64,000 bases of DNA, taken from contig NC_135717.1 in NCBI RefSeq assembly GCF_964656455.1, positions 141,064,308-141,128,307 of the forward strand. The letters run 5' to 3'. This DNA is from Halichoerus grypus (Eukaryota > Chordata > Mammalia > Carnivora > Phocidae). Shown here one piece after another: positions 35,121-46,672 of this stretch (position 1 is the stretch's first letter; each line of letters opens with the position of its first letter). Below the pieces are notes generated by a model. It had not been told where the DNA came from, searched no databases, and was given only the letters and a program-made list of their open reading frames with translations. The translations under genes were made by a program, and so were the position numbers.

Positions 35121-35454
35121 CATTATTCCTTTCTCAACTCCTGGCTGGGTCAACTTGTCTTCTTGTACAACTACCCCCTTGGCCCCTAGGCTTGTTGTGC
35201 GGATTAGAAGCCTGGATTTGGTGTGCGTGTTTGACCTTAATTCCAATTTTAGACAACCTGCTGGCTTTTGGTAATCCAGTCTACCCTCGCAGCTTTGAAC
35301 AAGACCATCCAAACCCCCCACCCAGGTCTGCCATGGGCATGCCCCACACTCTGATTCCACCTTATATGTAGTAGATTGAGATCACCTTTTCCAGAATGCT
35401 GCCTTAATTGACCTTCCTCTGGTCTGGTGTACCACATAACCATCCACAAAAGAC
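35121..35454. other. Unassigned sequence
   Basis: Overlapping minus-strand ORFs at 35091-35449 lack domains. Confidence 0.4.
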
Positions 35455-36053
35455 TTTTTTTTTTTTAATTTTTTATTGTTATGTTAATCACCATACATCA
35501 CATCATTAGTTTTTGATGTAGTGTTCCATGATTCATTGTTTGTGTATAACACCCAGTGCTCCATGCAGAACGTGCCCTCTTCAATACCCATCACCAGGCT
35601 AACCCATCCTCCCACCCCCCTCCCCTCTAGAACCCTCAGTTTGTTTTTCAGAGTCCATCGTCTCTCATCGTTCATCTCCCCCTCCAATTTCCCCCCTTCA
35701 TTCTTCCCCTCCTGCTATCTTTTTCTTCCTTTTTTTTTTTTTTAACATATATTGTATTATTTGTTTCAGAGGTACAGATCTGTGATTCAACAGTCTTGCA
35801 CAGTTCACAGTGCTCACCATAGTACATACCCTCCTCAATGTCTATCACCAGCCACTCCATCCCTCCCACCCCCCCACCACTCCAGCAACCCTGAGTTTGT
35901 TTCTTGAGATTAAGAATTCCTCATATCAGTAAGGTCATATGATACATGTCTTTCTCTGATTGACTTACTTCACTCAGCATAACACCCTCCAGTTCTATCC
36001 ATGTCGTTGCAAATGGCAAGATCTCATTCCTTTTGATGGCTGCATAATATTCC

Positions 36054-36106
<53 letters not shown>

Positions 36107-36110
36107 CACA
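35455..36110 (-). mobile_element. 5'-truncated L1, 3' end only
   Basis: T-rich tail at 35455-35480, then the same 3' UTR as the full-length copy (compare 24060-24500), and the last ORF2 codons (MEYYAAIKRNEILPFATTW and SEVSQSEKDMYHM on the minus strand). It ends next to a (TG)n tract. No convincing TSD was seen, so the right limit is approximate. Confidence 0.92.
36057..36104. repeat. (TG)n microsatellite at the truncated L1 end
   Basis: About 23 TG units at the ORF2 site homologous to 24639-24740. Confidence 0.97.
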
Positions 36111-36345
36111 TACAGAAGTCTATCTTAAAAAATAAAAATCATCATCTTGTTGAAAGTTTGATGTTTATAATCACAGCAAACTTTCTTAACCCCTGAATAT
36201 CTTCCTTCCTATGCATTTAAAATGCAAACAATGGCTATAACTTCATGATGCAGAAATATGCAAATATTTGATGTTCTGCAGTTGAATAAAAGTTCACTTT
36301 TCTCTATTTTTTTCTTTAGAATCCATTCTTAGTCTTAGGACTAGT

Positions 36346-36547
36346 AAAGAATAGATGGACGGGGCGCCTGAGTGGCTCAGTTGGTTAAGTGTCTGCCCTT
36401 GGCTCAGGTCATGATCCCAGAGTCCTGGGATCGAGTCCCGCAACAGGCTCCCGGCTCAGTGCTGAGTCTGTTTCTCCCTCTGTCCCTCTGCCCTGCTCTC
36501 TCTCTCAAATAAATAAGTAAAATCTTAAAAAAAAAGAATAGGTGGAC
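36346..36547 (+). mobile_element. Can-SINE with 15-bp TSD
   Basis: Head ggggcgcctgagtggctcag at 36361, tail to 36532. Duplication aaagaata(g)(a/g)tggac at 36346-36360 and 36533-36547 with one mismatch. Confidence 0.95.
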
Positions 36548-37027
36548 ATTCTTGGATACCAGATTTTCAGGAAGACTCAAAGAAGTATTGCTTGGTTTCT
36601 TTTGGAATTGTGGTAAAGCAGTGGATGCTTGTTAGATCCAGGAGTTGGGTGGGAGGAATAGTGCCCCAAAGTACTCACAGTTCATAAAGGCATGAACTGA
36701 AAAGATGAGCTAGCAGGGCAGCAGCAACAGGTCACAAACACATGTGGGTAAGAAATAGAACTTGTAACGTTTTTCTCTGATTGAAATTAATATCCATTTT
36801 GAGCGCTGGTTACACAGAGCAGCTGAAACATCATCTAAGTCAATTCAGGATTTCACCATCATTTCCTCAAGCGTGTGGCCAATTTCTATCATGGTTTATG
36901 GAGTATCAGTCCAGCAGTGTGGAGGCTTTACATCTTGCCTTGGTTGTTCTGACCGATTCATCCAGGAATGTGCTAAGATGGACATTATCTATCTGGTCCT
37001 GTTCATCAATCCTTGCAGGTTGCAGCT
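36548..37027. other. Unassigned sequence
   Basis: ORFs at 36781-37124 are short, overlapping in two frames, and partly enter the L1 tail; not called as genes. Confidence 0.4.
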
Positions 37028-37286
37028 AAACTGTCCCTTGCTCAACCCTAAGAGACTCTTAACTATAGAAAACAAACTGAGGGTTGATGGAGGGAGGCAG
37101 GTGGGGGATGGGTTAAATGGGTGATGGGTGTGAAGGAGGGCGCTTGTTGTGATGAGCACTGGGTGTTGTAGGCAAATGATGAATCACTAAACTCTACTCC
37201 TGAAACCAATATTACACTGTATGTTAACTGACTAGAATTTAAATAAAAATTTGAAACAAACGAAAAAATAAACTATCTCTTGCTCA
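37028..37286 (+). mobile_element. Severely 5'-truncated L1 tail with 17-bp TSD
   Basis: Only the L1 3' UTR is present: 'caaactgagggttgatgg', 'gatgagcactgggtgttg', 'attacactgtatgttaac', then an A-rich tail. The duplication aaact(g/a)tc(c/t)cttgctca is at 37028-37044 and 37270-37286 with two changes (C/T, G/A). Confidence 0.92.
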
Positions 37287-38013
37287 TCATGGTCTAGTGG
37301 GAAAGAGAAACTTTTGGTGGCTAGTTGTCCCCTCTGTGGCCGTGGGATCTCTACAAGTTCTCTTAGCCTCTCTCTGCCCCTACATTCCCTGTGGCCAGTA
37401 TTACTCCACTGGTCCTGTGCCTTACTGAGCCCTGGATCTCAGAGTCTCCATGTAACCTCTGAGAAAGGGAACTCCAAGAGTCTCTCATTATCTATCTCCC
37501 TCACTCTTCTGCCCCAAATCCTGGATTTGGTCTGTGGGTAATGTCAGGGCATGAGACTCCTGTAGAGACCCAGAATCCACATTCTTGTCTTCCGTTCTCT
37601 GAGTCATTATCTTTCTCAGACCTGATTTCCAAAGTGAGCCATAAACACTGCCTCTAGTTGATAGTATGATCTCACAAGGATACTATTTATAGCACATATT
37701 TATGCCCTAAGCTCTTTATTTAGCTACTTTTGAAGTTATAAAGCCCAGGTCCTAGAAACTAAAAAGTTACAAAATTTGACACTTTTGTTGTTTATTATTC
37801 TAAACTGCCTAAACTGCTGTCTAAATGGAAGAGTGGGTCCTATGTGAACAGAAAGTACGGAAAACAGAAATCAAGCCAACCAAAACACACAAAATTAGTG
37901 ACTTATAACAAAACTAAGAGAGTCCATAGAACTGAAACTTAACTACTAACTCAAGTCCGATAGCCAAAAGTTGGTTGCCAAAGCTCAGAAGATAGTCCAA
38001 AACCTAGATAGGT
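37287..38013. other. Unassigned sequence
   Basis: The 75-codon Ser/Leu-rich ORF at 37314-37541 has no domain. Nothing else recognised. Confidence 0.4.
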
Positions 38014-38063
38014 TATCTATCTATCTACCTACCTACCTACCTACCTACCTACCTACCTACCTA
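38014..38063. repeat. Compound (TATC)n(TACC)n microsatellite
   Basis: Three TATC units are followed by about nine TACC units. Confidence 0.96.
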
Positions 38064-38370
38064 TGTCTTCTCCCCACACCACCCCTCCTCCACCCCTCCC
38101 CAATGAACCTAGAAAGGTCTAAACAGGCATGAATTAAAAATGAAGTAGAGTCATCAGTGACAATGAGAAAGGACCAGAAGCGGGGCTAGAATAATTTTAA
38201 AGATTCTTTAAAGGCAAGGAATTCTTGCCTCTGGTTTGTATTCAGGTCCTGTGGTCATGAATGAGGGGCAAGTTTTGAGTAGTAAAGGTAGAGAATGGCA
38301 ACCACATCAATCTACAAATGTCAAATGGAGCCAACTTAGATCCAGATATGACCTATAGCAACACCAAGAA
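38064..38370. other. Unassigned sequence
   Basis: No feature recognised. Confidence 0.4.
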
Positions 38371-38609
38371 TGAGTGCATTCTTTTTTCCCAAAGATTTTA
38401 TTTATTTGTCAGAGAGAGAGAGATACAGAGAAAGAGAGAGAGAGAGCACAAGCAACGGGGGGAGCGGCAGGCAGAGGGAGAAGCAAGCTCCCTGCTGAGC
38501 AAGGAGCCCAGTGTGGGATTCGATCCCAGGACTGTAGGATTCATGACCTGAGCCGAAGGCAGACACTTAACCGACTGGGCCACCCAGGCGTCCCTGAGTT
38601 CATTCTTTT
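38371..38609 (-). mobile_element. Can-SINE with 15-bp TSD
   Basis: Tail side from about 38386, (GA)n body, head ending cacccaggcgtccc at 38594. Duplication tgagt(g/t)cattctttt at 38371-38385 and 38595-38609 with one mismatch. Confidence 0.95.
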
Positions 38610-38957
38610 AAACTTAAAACTTTATAATGACAAAACAATGGATTAAGAATGACTAGAATCACACTGAAGAATAGATTTACAGTTTACATAGACTAAGAGT
38701 GGTGTGGCTCAGTGGTTATGAACATGGACCCTAATGTCCTCTATAGCTTGAGCTAGAAACTTACTTTTTCCTCTTGAGGAAATTGTACAGAACTCATTCA
38801 TTGCTTGTTTTTTATTGCTGTGTTACAACATTGTTTCTTTGGCTCCAAGAGCATTGAAGACTTCTTGGTTTTGTCATTTCTTGTCCAAGTTTTGTGAGCA
38901 CTCTAATGGGAGATGGAGGTTCTTTAAGTCTATATATTGCATTTAAAAACAAAATAT
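38610..38957. other. Mostly unassigned; possible weak MIR trace at 38697-38790
   Basis: The words 'gtggctcagtggttatgaac' and 'atggaccctaatg' resemble a MIR left arm but the rest does not continue convincingly. Confidence 0.3.
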
Positions 38958-39290
38958 AATTGACCTTTGAACAATGCAGGGGTTTGGGGCGCTGTCCCCC
39001 CATGCAGTCGAAAGTCTACGTATAACTTTTGACTCCCTCCAAACTTAACTACTAATAGCCTGCTGTTGCCCAGAAGCCTTACTGATAACATAAACAATTA
39101 ATTAACATGTATTTTGTAGGTTATACGTATTATATACTGTATTCTTACAATAAAGTAAGCTAGAGAAAAGAAAATGTTATTGAGAAAAACAAAATAGAGA
39201 AAATACATTTACATTACTGTATTTATTGAAAAAAATCCACTTATAAGTGGACCTGTACAGATCAAACCTCTGTTGTCCGAGGGTCACTTG
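38958..39290. mobile_element. Tigger-type DNA transposon (MITE), MER2-like
   Basis: Terminal inverted repeats: aattgacctttgaacaatgc at the left pairs with the right end gttgtccgagggtcacttg. TA dinucleotides flank both ends, as expected for Tc1/mariner. The interior ('gtcgaaagtctacgtataac', 'cttacaataaagtaagctag') matches a widespread Tigger-derived element. Non-coding. Confidence 0.85.
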
Positions 39291-39317
39291 TTATGGAAAT
39301 ATATGGACTTGGTGTAG

Positions 39318-39495
39318 TAGAGAGTTTATTTGGGAGCCAGATAAACTGGGGTTACAACATTGACTCTAGCATGTTATCCATGTGTCCTTGGGTAGCATTA
39401 TTTTATATAGTTCTCAGACTCCTATTTCCTCATCTATGAAAGAGCCCAGTAACTCTCACCTTGAACGGTTGCTGTAAGAAGAGTTGATGACTAAT
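39318..39495 (+). mobile_element. MIR element
   Basis: Reads 'gggagccagataaactgggg', 'tgtgtccttgggtagc', 'cctatttcctcatctatgaaa', 'ggttgctgtaagaagag': MIR order on the plus strand, diverged. Confidence 0.7.
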
Positions 39496-40330
39496 TCCCT
39501 ATATTGCCAATATCCTATGAGTGTCTCAAAAATGTTGAGTTCAAACATTTATATGGAATGTAATAGTAGTAACAATAATGAATCATTTATATTTGTGTAA
39601 CACATTTAGATTCTACTAGCAGTACTTATGCACCAAGAAAAAAATAACATTATAGGCAAAAAAAAAAAAAAAAAGTGACAGTATGTGACAGATTTAAGTT
39701 TCTGGTTTTGTTTTATCCATCTAGTTTTTGGCTATAACATGCAGTACACATCCTGATTAAGGTGTCCATAATCTGCTGATTTCAGGGTGAATAAGTAATT
39801 GAAATTCTGTATACTTACATATATTTTCAACCTTCGTCTTTTCCAATACCTTCCCTCAGGTATACTGAAGTGTCCTTTGTCTTTAAAAACCCTCCCTTAA
39901 CCCTGAGACCGTCCATTATACTATCATACCGAATAGTTTTTTTTTTTTCCTGTGTTTAATCCTCCATCCAAATGTTAAATCTTTGATTTTGTGTTTTAGT
40001 TCTTAGATTACCTCTCAGATGTCAGGAAGCCCTAGGAACAGAAAGTAACTTAAGTATTTCAAGCAGGACAAAGAAAAAAAAGAAAGAGACTGTAAAGTAC
40101 CTGCTGTTATGCCTCAAATCTTGCACTAAGAAATGGAAGCTTGGATTGTATTGTACAATTGATCCTATCATTTCTGTTCCAATGCTGTGAAAGTCTATCA
40201 ACATTTATTGATTATCTGCCATGCAATTTCTGGGCCTAATTCAGAGATTAAGAGAAAATATCCATTGGGTCAGGGAAAACTAAGGAAGATAAGGGAAAAA
40301 AAAAAAAGAAGAAAAGAGAGTAAGGGAATC
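39496..40330. other. Unassigned sequence
   Basis: Poly(A) at 39659-39674, T run at 39937-39949, A run at 40295-40307. No gene recognised. Confidence 0.4.
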
Positions 40331-40910
40331 ATAATCAGGGATATTTTTTGGTTATGAGACACAGAGGCCCAGTTAAGCTCGCTTAAAGCAAGGTGAGTTT
40401 ATTCCAAGAATTCTGGGCTATCTTAAAGGATCCCGGGTCAGAAAATATATCTGTTCCTTCATGAAGAAATGGGAAGTTGTCAGTAATTAAGAAAGATTTG
40501 TTGTCTTATATTCTTGGTCTTGCTTTTGCTTTCTCTTGTCATGTGGCCTCATGTTTCTGCCTGTTTCTGAATGTCTGTTATTTCACTTTTTTCTCTCTGA
40601 AATCGAGTTCCTTCTGCTTCTTCATCAGTACAAGTACCTCTAAATGGCCACCCTGGGTCCTGACATGACAGTACCTTTTTAACTTTAGCTGACTCCCAGT
40701 TTCTGGGACTTCTTAGTTCAAGTTTTCAAGTGAGGGGGTCTAGTGGGACCCAGCACAGGGGTCAGATGTCCACCGGTGATCCAATCAGCTGCTGGCCAAG
40801 GAGGGGTGAGGTTGTGTGGTATAAACTGCTGGGACTCTACAGAGATGTAGGGCTCAAAGCAGAGGGCGTGAGCTGGACAAGCATCCTAGAATGTGTTGAT
40901 GACAAGCAGT
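40331..40910. other. Possible old repeat, unassigned
   Basis: Elements such as 'ccagttaagctcgcttaaagc', 'gtttattccaagaattc' and 'ggtgatccaatcagctgctgg' resemble an old interspersed repeat, but I cannot name it. ORFs at 40477-40912 are not supported as genes. Confidence 0.3.
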
Positions 40911-40996
40911 AAGCCGAATGCCTAGGACGGTTTTAATTCACAGTATGGTTGCTGAGGAACAGTTTGGAAAAACAGCTTATGGTAGAGGTTCCAAAT

Positions 40997-40999
<3 letters not shown>

Positions 41000-41038
<39 letters not shown>

Positions 41039-41051
41039 AAAGAGAGAGAGA

Positions 41052-41083
<32 letters not shown>

Positions 41084-41085
41084 AT
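41000..41085. repeat. (TG)n followed by (GA)n
   Basis: About 18 TG units to 41036, then GA-rich sequence to about 41085. Confidence 0.96.
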
Positions 41086-41455
41086 ACAGAATTCTCATTA
41101 TAGAAAAAGCCAGACCTAAACAGGAAGGAAACTAATCTTCCAGATACCAAAAATGGGTCTGAGAACAGTAGGTTGTCCTAGGGCTGGAGGATGGAAATTG
41201 TTTAGACTACCCAGAAAACTGAACCTGGAGGACACGACCTAGAGCAAAAGCCGTCGGATGTCAGGTGTGCGTGTGTAACAAGGGCTGTTAAGAGTTCCAT
41301 GCAGCTTGAACTTGTACCTGTCCCTCTAGAGGAAATCCACTCTAGCTCTAAGGGACCTGGATCATTCAAGCCCTCCAGACTTCTTTGTGAAATAAAAATG
41401 AAATAAAAAATGCAAACAAAAGAAAGTGAATAGAAATAGAGAAATGGCAGAGCTG

Positions 41456-41521
41456 GGGGGAGGGAGAAGGAGAAAGAGAGAGGGAGGGAAAGGCGGGGAA
41501 AGGAAGGGAGGGAGAGAGATT
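41456..41521. repeat. GA/GGA-rich low-complexity tract
   Basis: Purine-rich, with GGGA and GAGA units. Confidence 0.9.
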
Positions 41522-43380
41522 GTTTGCTACTTTAAACTTAGACCAAGCTAAGTACTGGGAAACTACTTTAGGAACATTAATCTTTTAAAAACGCACACCC
41601 AGAAATTCCCATCCAATAGGATAAGTTAGCTGGGTCCTTGGCCTGCGTGTGCATGTTGTCCAGAAATGGAAGGGGGATAAAGTGGTGCTCTCAGAGATGA
41701 GCCAGAAGGGAAAGGTTTGGGTCCAGAGATGTCATTTTTTTGCTGGCAAAATTGCTTTTTTCTTTCTTTCTTTTTTTTAAACTCTTGGTTGGCTGGTAAC
41801 AAAGACCACACTCAAGCTCTAACAATACATGAGTTGGGTGTCAGGATCTAAAATGCTGGTTTCCAAGCAGAATTTAAAAACATAGTCATAAAATGTTAGT
41901 ACTGATGATTCCTGGGGAGTAGGATTGAACTTGAGGAGGAGTAAAAAGAGGGATGGTACTTTTCGTTTCATACTACTTTATAATGTCTGATTTTTAAAAA
42001 TAATTAAAAAGTATATTAGCTTTATAAGAAAACAAAAAATGTCATCTCTGTTAAAAACTCACCAAAACGCATAGTGACATTAATAATGACAACTGATATT
42101 TGCAGTTTGGCTGGAGTATTAGGTTTTTGTATAGGTGGGTTCGTTTTTAAATGTCTGAAGTTTATCCTGCTTCAATAGCAACATTTCAACTATTGAAATA
42201 CTGCTCCTTCGTCTTCTTAAAAAGAAACTATTTGATGATTCAGTAATTTAATGATCAGAGTATGTAGAAATTTATAGGAAAGGTTACAAAGTTCAGTATC
42301 TTGAATTTTACGTGAATTTCTAGTCTAAAATAGAAATACAGCCTAATGCATAATCGGAACTTAAGATGTTCTTTTAAGAGTACAGTATGTGGTTCCAGAA
42401 TTCTGGAATAAGGATTTGGAAAACAATGAAAAAAAATTTGTTAAGTAATAATGACTTCACCAAAGCTGATTGTTCTTAAGTATTTTAATATTAAATTGAG
42501 AAAGAGGTGATACTGTCTATTATTATTATAATCATGGCACTGTTATTTAAAATGACTAGAAACCGAATCAAACCCAATATGTTGCCTAGCAACTACAAGA
42601 AACAAACACTTTGTTTCTTAAGCTAACTGACATTAAAACATTACCAAAGATTCCTAAAAATACCTGCCTCAGAGTTCAGTTCTCAGTTAATCTTTTTGGA
42701 TCTCAAACATGCTTTTTTCCTGTTGGAACATGTGACATTAAAATTCCTAAGATGCACTTTAGTAATTATTTCAGTAATTCATCAATTTTTTTTTCTATTT
42801 CAATCTTCAAATAATCTTAAGTTGCTTTCGTACTTAATGCTACAACATGATAAATTAAATGCCTATAAACATAAATAACTTAGCAAAACTTTTGGCTTAG
42901 AATGTAATTATAAGGTAGATGGTGTGTAGTTGAAAATTTTTGGTGCCACAGTTGGATGCTGAAGCAAGAAGTGGTTCACAGGTGTCTTTTACAAGTGAAG
43001 TCCCACTATCTGGGTCCTCATCCTGCAGATACATGATTTGTGCGGGAGGAGGAGGGAGTCTTTATAGCTCCATCACTCAGAGCAGGATTAGAAGAAGTAT
43101 GTCTAGCAGATGAAGGCCTTGCCTAAATAGGAAATCTAGAAATCACCTAAACAAATGTGACTCCCAGGAGGGGAGCTGGTTTATACTCCCGCTATGAGAA
43201 ATATCAGCCAGTTGCTGGTTTTTGAAAATACACTTAAAATATTGACTACTCTAACAAGAACAAATTCTCTTTTGTCTCTTTTGCTTAGGGATAAATGGAG
43301 ACAAGTCAGGCAGAGAAGATGTAATGTAGATAGAAGAGTAAGTGCTGTTTATTTAAAGTCAGAGAAATAAAAATAATGGT
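41522..43380. other. Unassigned sequence, likely unique DNA
   Basis: About 1.9 kb with no recognisable repeat or gene. Overlapping ORFs at 42611-42878 have no domain. Confidence 0.45.
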
Positions 43381-43610
43381 GCTAGTGAATATTTATTAAG
43401 CATTTATTATGTGTTAAGTACTAGGTAAATGCTCTACATTTAATCCTCAAAGCTACATTAGAAGGAGGTAGCTAGAGTTACTCATGTTAAATGTGAAGAA
43501 TTAAGGGATAGAAAGTATCTTGCCCAAGGTTGCACATGGAAAGTGGCAGAACCAGTTTCAAGCCTGAGTCAATCTTGGTTCCAAAGGTCTGGTTTTTGAC
43601 CATGAGAGTA
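43381..43610 (-). mobile_element. MIR element
   Basis: Inverted MIR: 'atatttattaagcatttatt', 'ttgcccaaggttgcacatgg aaagtggcagaacc' and 'tggttccaaaggtctgg'. Confidence 0.85.
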
Positions 43611-44060
43611 CATTTAAATCCTCATTTATTGTTTGGTAATAGCTAATTGGCCTATATTATTAGGTTTGTGTTCTGTTTTGAAATTTTATGAAGATTGCCA
43701 GATAATCAAGAGATTAACAAATGACTGGGAACTAGAACATTTGTATTTTGCTGAATTTAACTGAGTGAAAGCTATCATCAATAAATCTTATAATAAAACA
43801 GTGTCATCTTACACGTGTAGGTGACATGCCAACTCATTTTATTTTTCTACTGTGTTTTATATAATTTTATGTAATTTCATTCCCCTAGAGCTTAGCTCTG
43901 AGCCTTAAATATAAGTGTTCAAAGAAAAATTGTTCAATGAGTGAATCCCATTTATATTTAGATCTTAAATGTGATTACTCTCCGTAGTTCGGTCTGTGTG
44001 TTGGCTTTGTCAGGGTCTAGCTGTGGTAGCCACACAGAAGCATTATGAATCACAGTAATA
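43611..44060. other. Unassigned sequence
   Basis: No feature recognised. Confidence 0.4.
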
Positions 44061-44270
44061 TAAATCTGTCTGTACTACTTTGTAGCTGCCTTGAGTGCTA
44101 TATATATGTTAGCTTATCTAATCCTCCCAATCATCTGATGAGATGGGGACTAGTGTCCCTATTTTATGGATAAGGAAACTGAGGCAGCAAGAGATTAAGG
44201 AATTTGTCAAGGTCATAAAGCTTAAAAGTAGTAGAGTCAGGATTTGAACTCAGGCTACCTGGCTCTGGCA
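44061..44270 (-). mobile_element. MIR element
   Basis: Inverted MIR with a well-kept core: 'gataaggaaactgaggcagc', 'ggatttgaactcaggctacc'. About 450 bp from another MIR in the same orientation. Confidence 0.9.
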
Positions 44271-44739
44271 TTGAAAGGGCTAAGAGAAGGAAAATTGAGT
44301 AGTAATACCGGGTTGCCTGTGGAACATCAAATTGTCTTTGCCTTCTTTTCCTTTTCATCCAGTTTCATATTCTGCTCCACACCTCACCCCTATTCCTTTC
44401 CCTCACTCCCAAGAATTACACTTAGGGCAACTGAATCATTTCTCACACAGACAGGGCCACTTTTTCAAGGAAAAGGCAGCGCTAATTGGATGGACTACCA
44501 GGACAAAAAGTGTGAATACAGGCTGCCCTGGAAACTGGGACTTTGATCTCACAAATAAAAATTAATGGAAAAAAAAAAAGAAAGAAACTGGGATTTTGAA
44601 TCATCATAAATATGTTGTGCCTGTGTTTTGCTTATTTCTTTGTTGTTTGGAGTTGTATGAAGTTAGCAGAGTAAAATAGATATACCAACTTTGAGTTTGC
44701 CAGTCCCTATAGCAGTATATTAAGCTGCCCAATAGTTTG
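44271..44739. other. Unassigned sequence
   Basis: ORFs at 44244-44565 are in two frames with no domain. An A run lies at 44570-44579. Confidence 0.4.
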
Positions 44740-46195
44740 CTATTTTAAAAAAAGCTACAGGGATCCCTGGGTGGCTCAGTCGGTTAAGCATCTGCCTTCT
44801 GCTCAGGTCATGATCCCAGGGTCCTGGGATCGAGTCCTGCATTGGGCTCCCTGCTCAGTGGGGAGCCTGCTTCTCCCTCTGTCTGCCGCTTATCCTGCTT
44901 GTGCTCTCTCTTTCTCTGTCAGATGAATAAATAAAAAATCTTTTAGAAAAAGCTACAGTGTATAATCTTATGCCTTCATATTTCACATAGATGCACAAGT
45001 ATACCTGCAGGACCATCTTTGCTAGGCTAAAGAGTATGCATACTTGTAGCTTTGACAGACATTATACTTCAAAGAGGTTTTACCAGTACTCACTCAACAT
45101 GCATGAGAGTGTGTGTTCCCAATATGCTTGCCAGCACAGTATGCAATAAATCGTTTGGGTCTTGCTTATCTGATAGGTAAAAAATGATATTTCAATGTGA
45201 AGTTTATTTGCATTTCTCTCGTTTTTTATTTCCTTTTCTATGAACTGTCTATTTGTATTCTTTCCTACTTTTTTTTCTTTTCGGTAGATGGTTTTGCTAT
45301 TTGATTTGTGTGGACCCTTCATATAGCCCTTTGTAATACTTGTTGAAATGTATTTTCCAAGTCTATCATTTGTCTTTTCATTTTGTTTATAATAGTTTTT
45401 GCTATGCAGAAATTTTTACTTTCTTAGAGTTGTATTTATTCGTTCAATTATACTTTTAGGTTTTCAGTCATACTTAGAAAGTCTCCCACACTCTAAGGTT
45501 TTACTTTTAAAAATGCGCCGTAATTTCTTCTAATTCATCTAAAATTTATTTTGTGTTACTGGTACTACAGATAGAATAAACTTCTTTTCCAGATGACTAC
45601 CCAGCTTTCCAACATCAGTTATTAATCCATTTTTCCCCACCATTTGTAATGCCACTTTCATTACATACAAATTCTGATATGTATTTGACCCTAATTCTGG
45701 GCTTTTCATAGCGTTCCATTGTCTAGTCATGGGCAGGTACAGAGTGTTTTAATTATTACAGCTTTATAATATGTTTTAAATATTTAATCAGGCTATTTCC
45801 TCCACTCTATGCCTTTTTTTTTTCAGAATTGTCCTGTTCTTTCATGTTTATTTTATATATTAACTTTAGAATTAGCTTGTCCAGTTGTAAAAATCCTACA
45901 TCCATTTTAATGAGATAGTGTTAATTTTTAAATTATAGTAGAGAAAATTGGTATCTTATTACACTGTGTGCTCCTATCCGAGAACATGGTATGCCTTTCC
46001 AACTGTCCAAGTCCTCTTTAGGCCTCTTCTTCAGTGTTTAAAAAATTCCCTTCATGTGGATCTTGCAAATTTTATTTATATTTATTCCTTTGAACTTTTT
46101 CTTTTACTGTTGCTATTAGAAATGCGATTTTCTTTCATTGTATTTCCTAACATGTTATTGTGTGGCTATGTGAAAGTTTTGATTTAAAGAATGGC
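44740..46195 (-). mobile_element. Old L1 ORF2 3' half
   Basis: Inverted decayed L1 text: 'cttatctgataggtaaaaaatg', 'tttatttgcatttctctcg', 'ctatgcagaaatttttactttc', 'ttacagctttataatatg'. No long ORF survives. A Can-SINE interrupts it near its left edge. Confidence 0.75.
44749..44958 (+). mobile_element. Can-SINE with 12-bp TSD
   Basis: Head gatccctgggtggctcag from 44761, tail to 44946. Duplication aaaaagctacag at 44749-44760 and 44947-44958. Confidence 0.95.
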
Positions 46196-46377
46196 TTACA
46201 GGGTCGCCTGGGTGGCTCAGTCAGTTAAGCGTCGGACTCTTGATTTCGGCTCAGAGTCGTGATATCGAGCCCAAAAGGGGGCTTCTCACTCAGTGGGGAG
46301 TGTGCTTGAGATTCTCTCTCTCCCTCTGCCCCTCCCCACCAAAAACAAATCAATCTTAAAAAAAAGAATGGCTTACA
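46186..46377 (+). mobile_element. Can-SINE with 15-bp TSD
   Basis: Head gggtcgcctgggtggctcag at 46201, tail to 46362. Perfect duplication aaagaatggcttaca at 46186-46200 and 46363-46377. The CT-rich body is shortened. Confidence 0.95.
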
Positions 46378-46454
46378 AACACATGCATACATCCCAAATT
46401 CAAAACCATATACAAAACAAATTCTCTCTTTCCAAAAAACATAAAGTTATTTTT

Positions 46455-46672
46455 AAAGTTATTAGAATACGGGGCACCTGGGTGGCTCAAGTCAGCTGAG
46501 TGTCTGACTCTTGGTTTTGGCTCAGGTCCTGATCTCATGGGTTGTGGGATTGAGCCCTGCATTGGGCTCAGTGCTCAGCCTGGAGCCTGCTTGAAAATTC
46601 TCTCTATCCCTTCCCTGCTCTCTCTCTCAAATAAATAAATAGCTCTTTAAAAAAAATAAAGTTATTATAATA
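46455..46672 (+). mobile_element. Can-SINE with 15-bp TSD
   Basis: Head ggggcacctgggtggctcaa at about 46471, tail to 46657. Duplication aaagttatta(g/t)... imperfect at 46455-46469 and 46658-46672. Same orientation as the copy about 110 bp upstream. Confidence 0.93.

Noticed and set aside
36110..36130. TSD for the L1 at 35455
   Set aside because: The pairing of acaaaagac (left) with acagaagtc (right) is too weak to claim.
41522..43380. Exons of a host gene
   Set aside because: Short ORFs here have no domain, biased codon use or convincing splice-site pairing that I can see.
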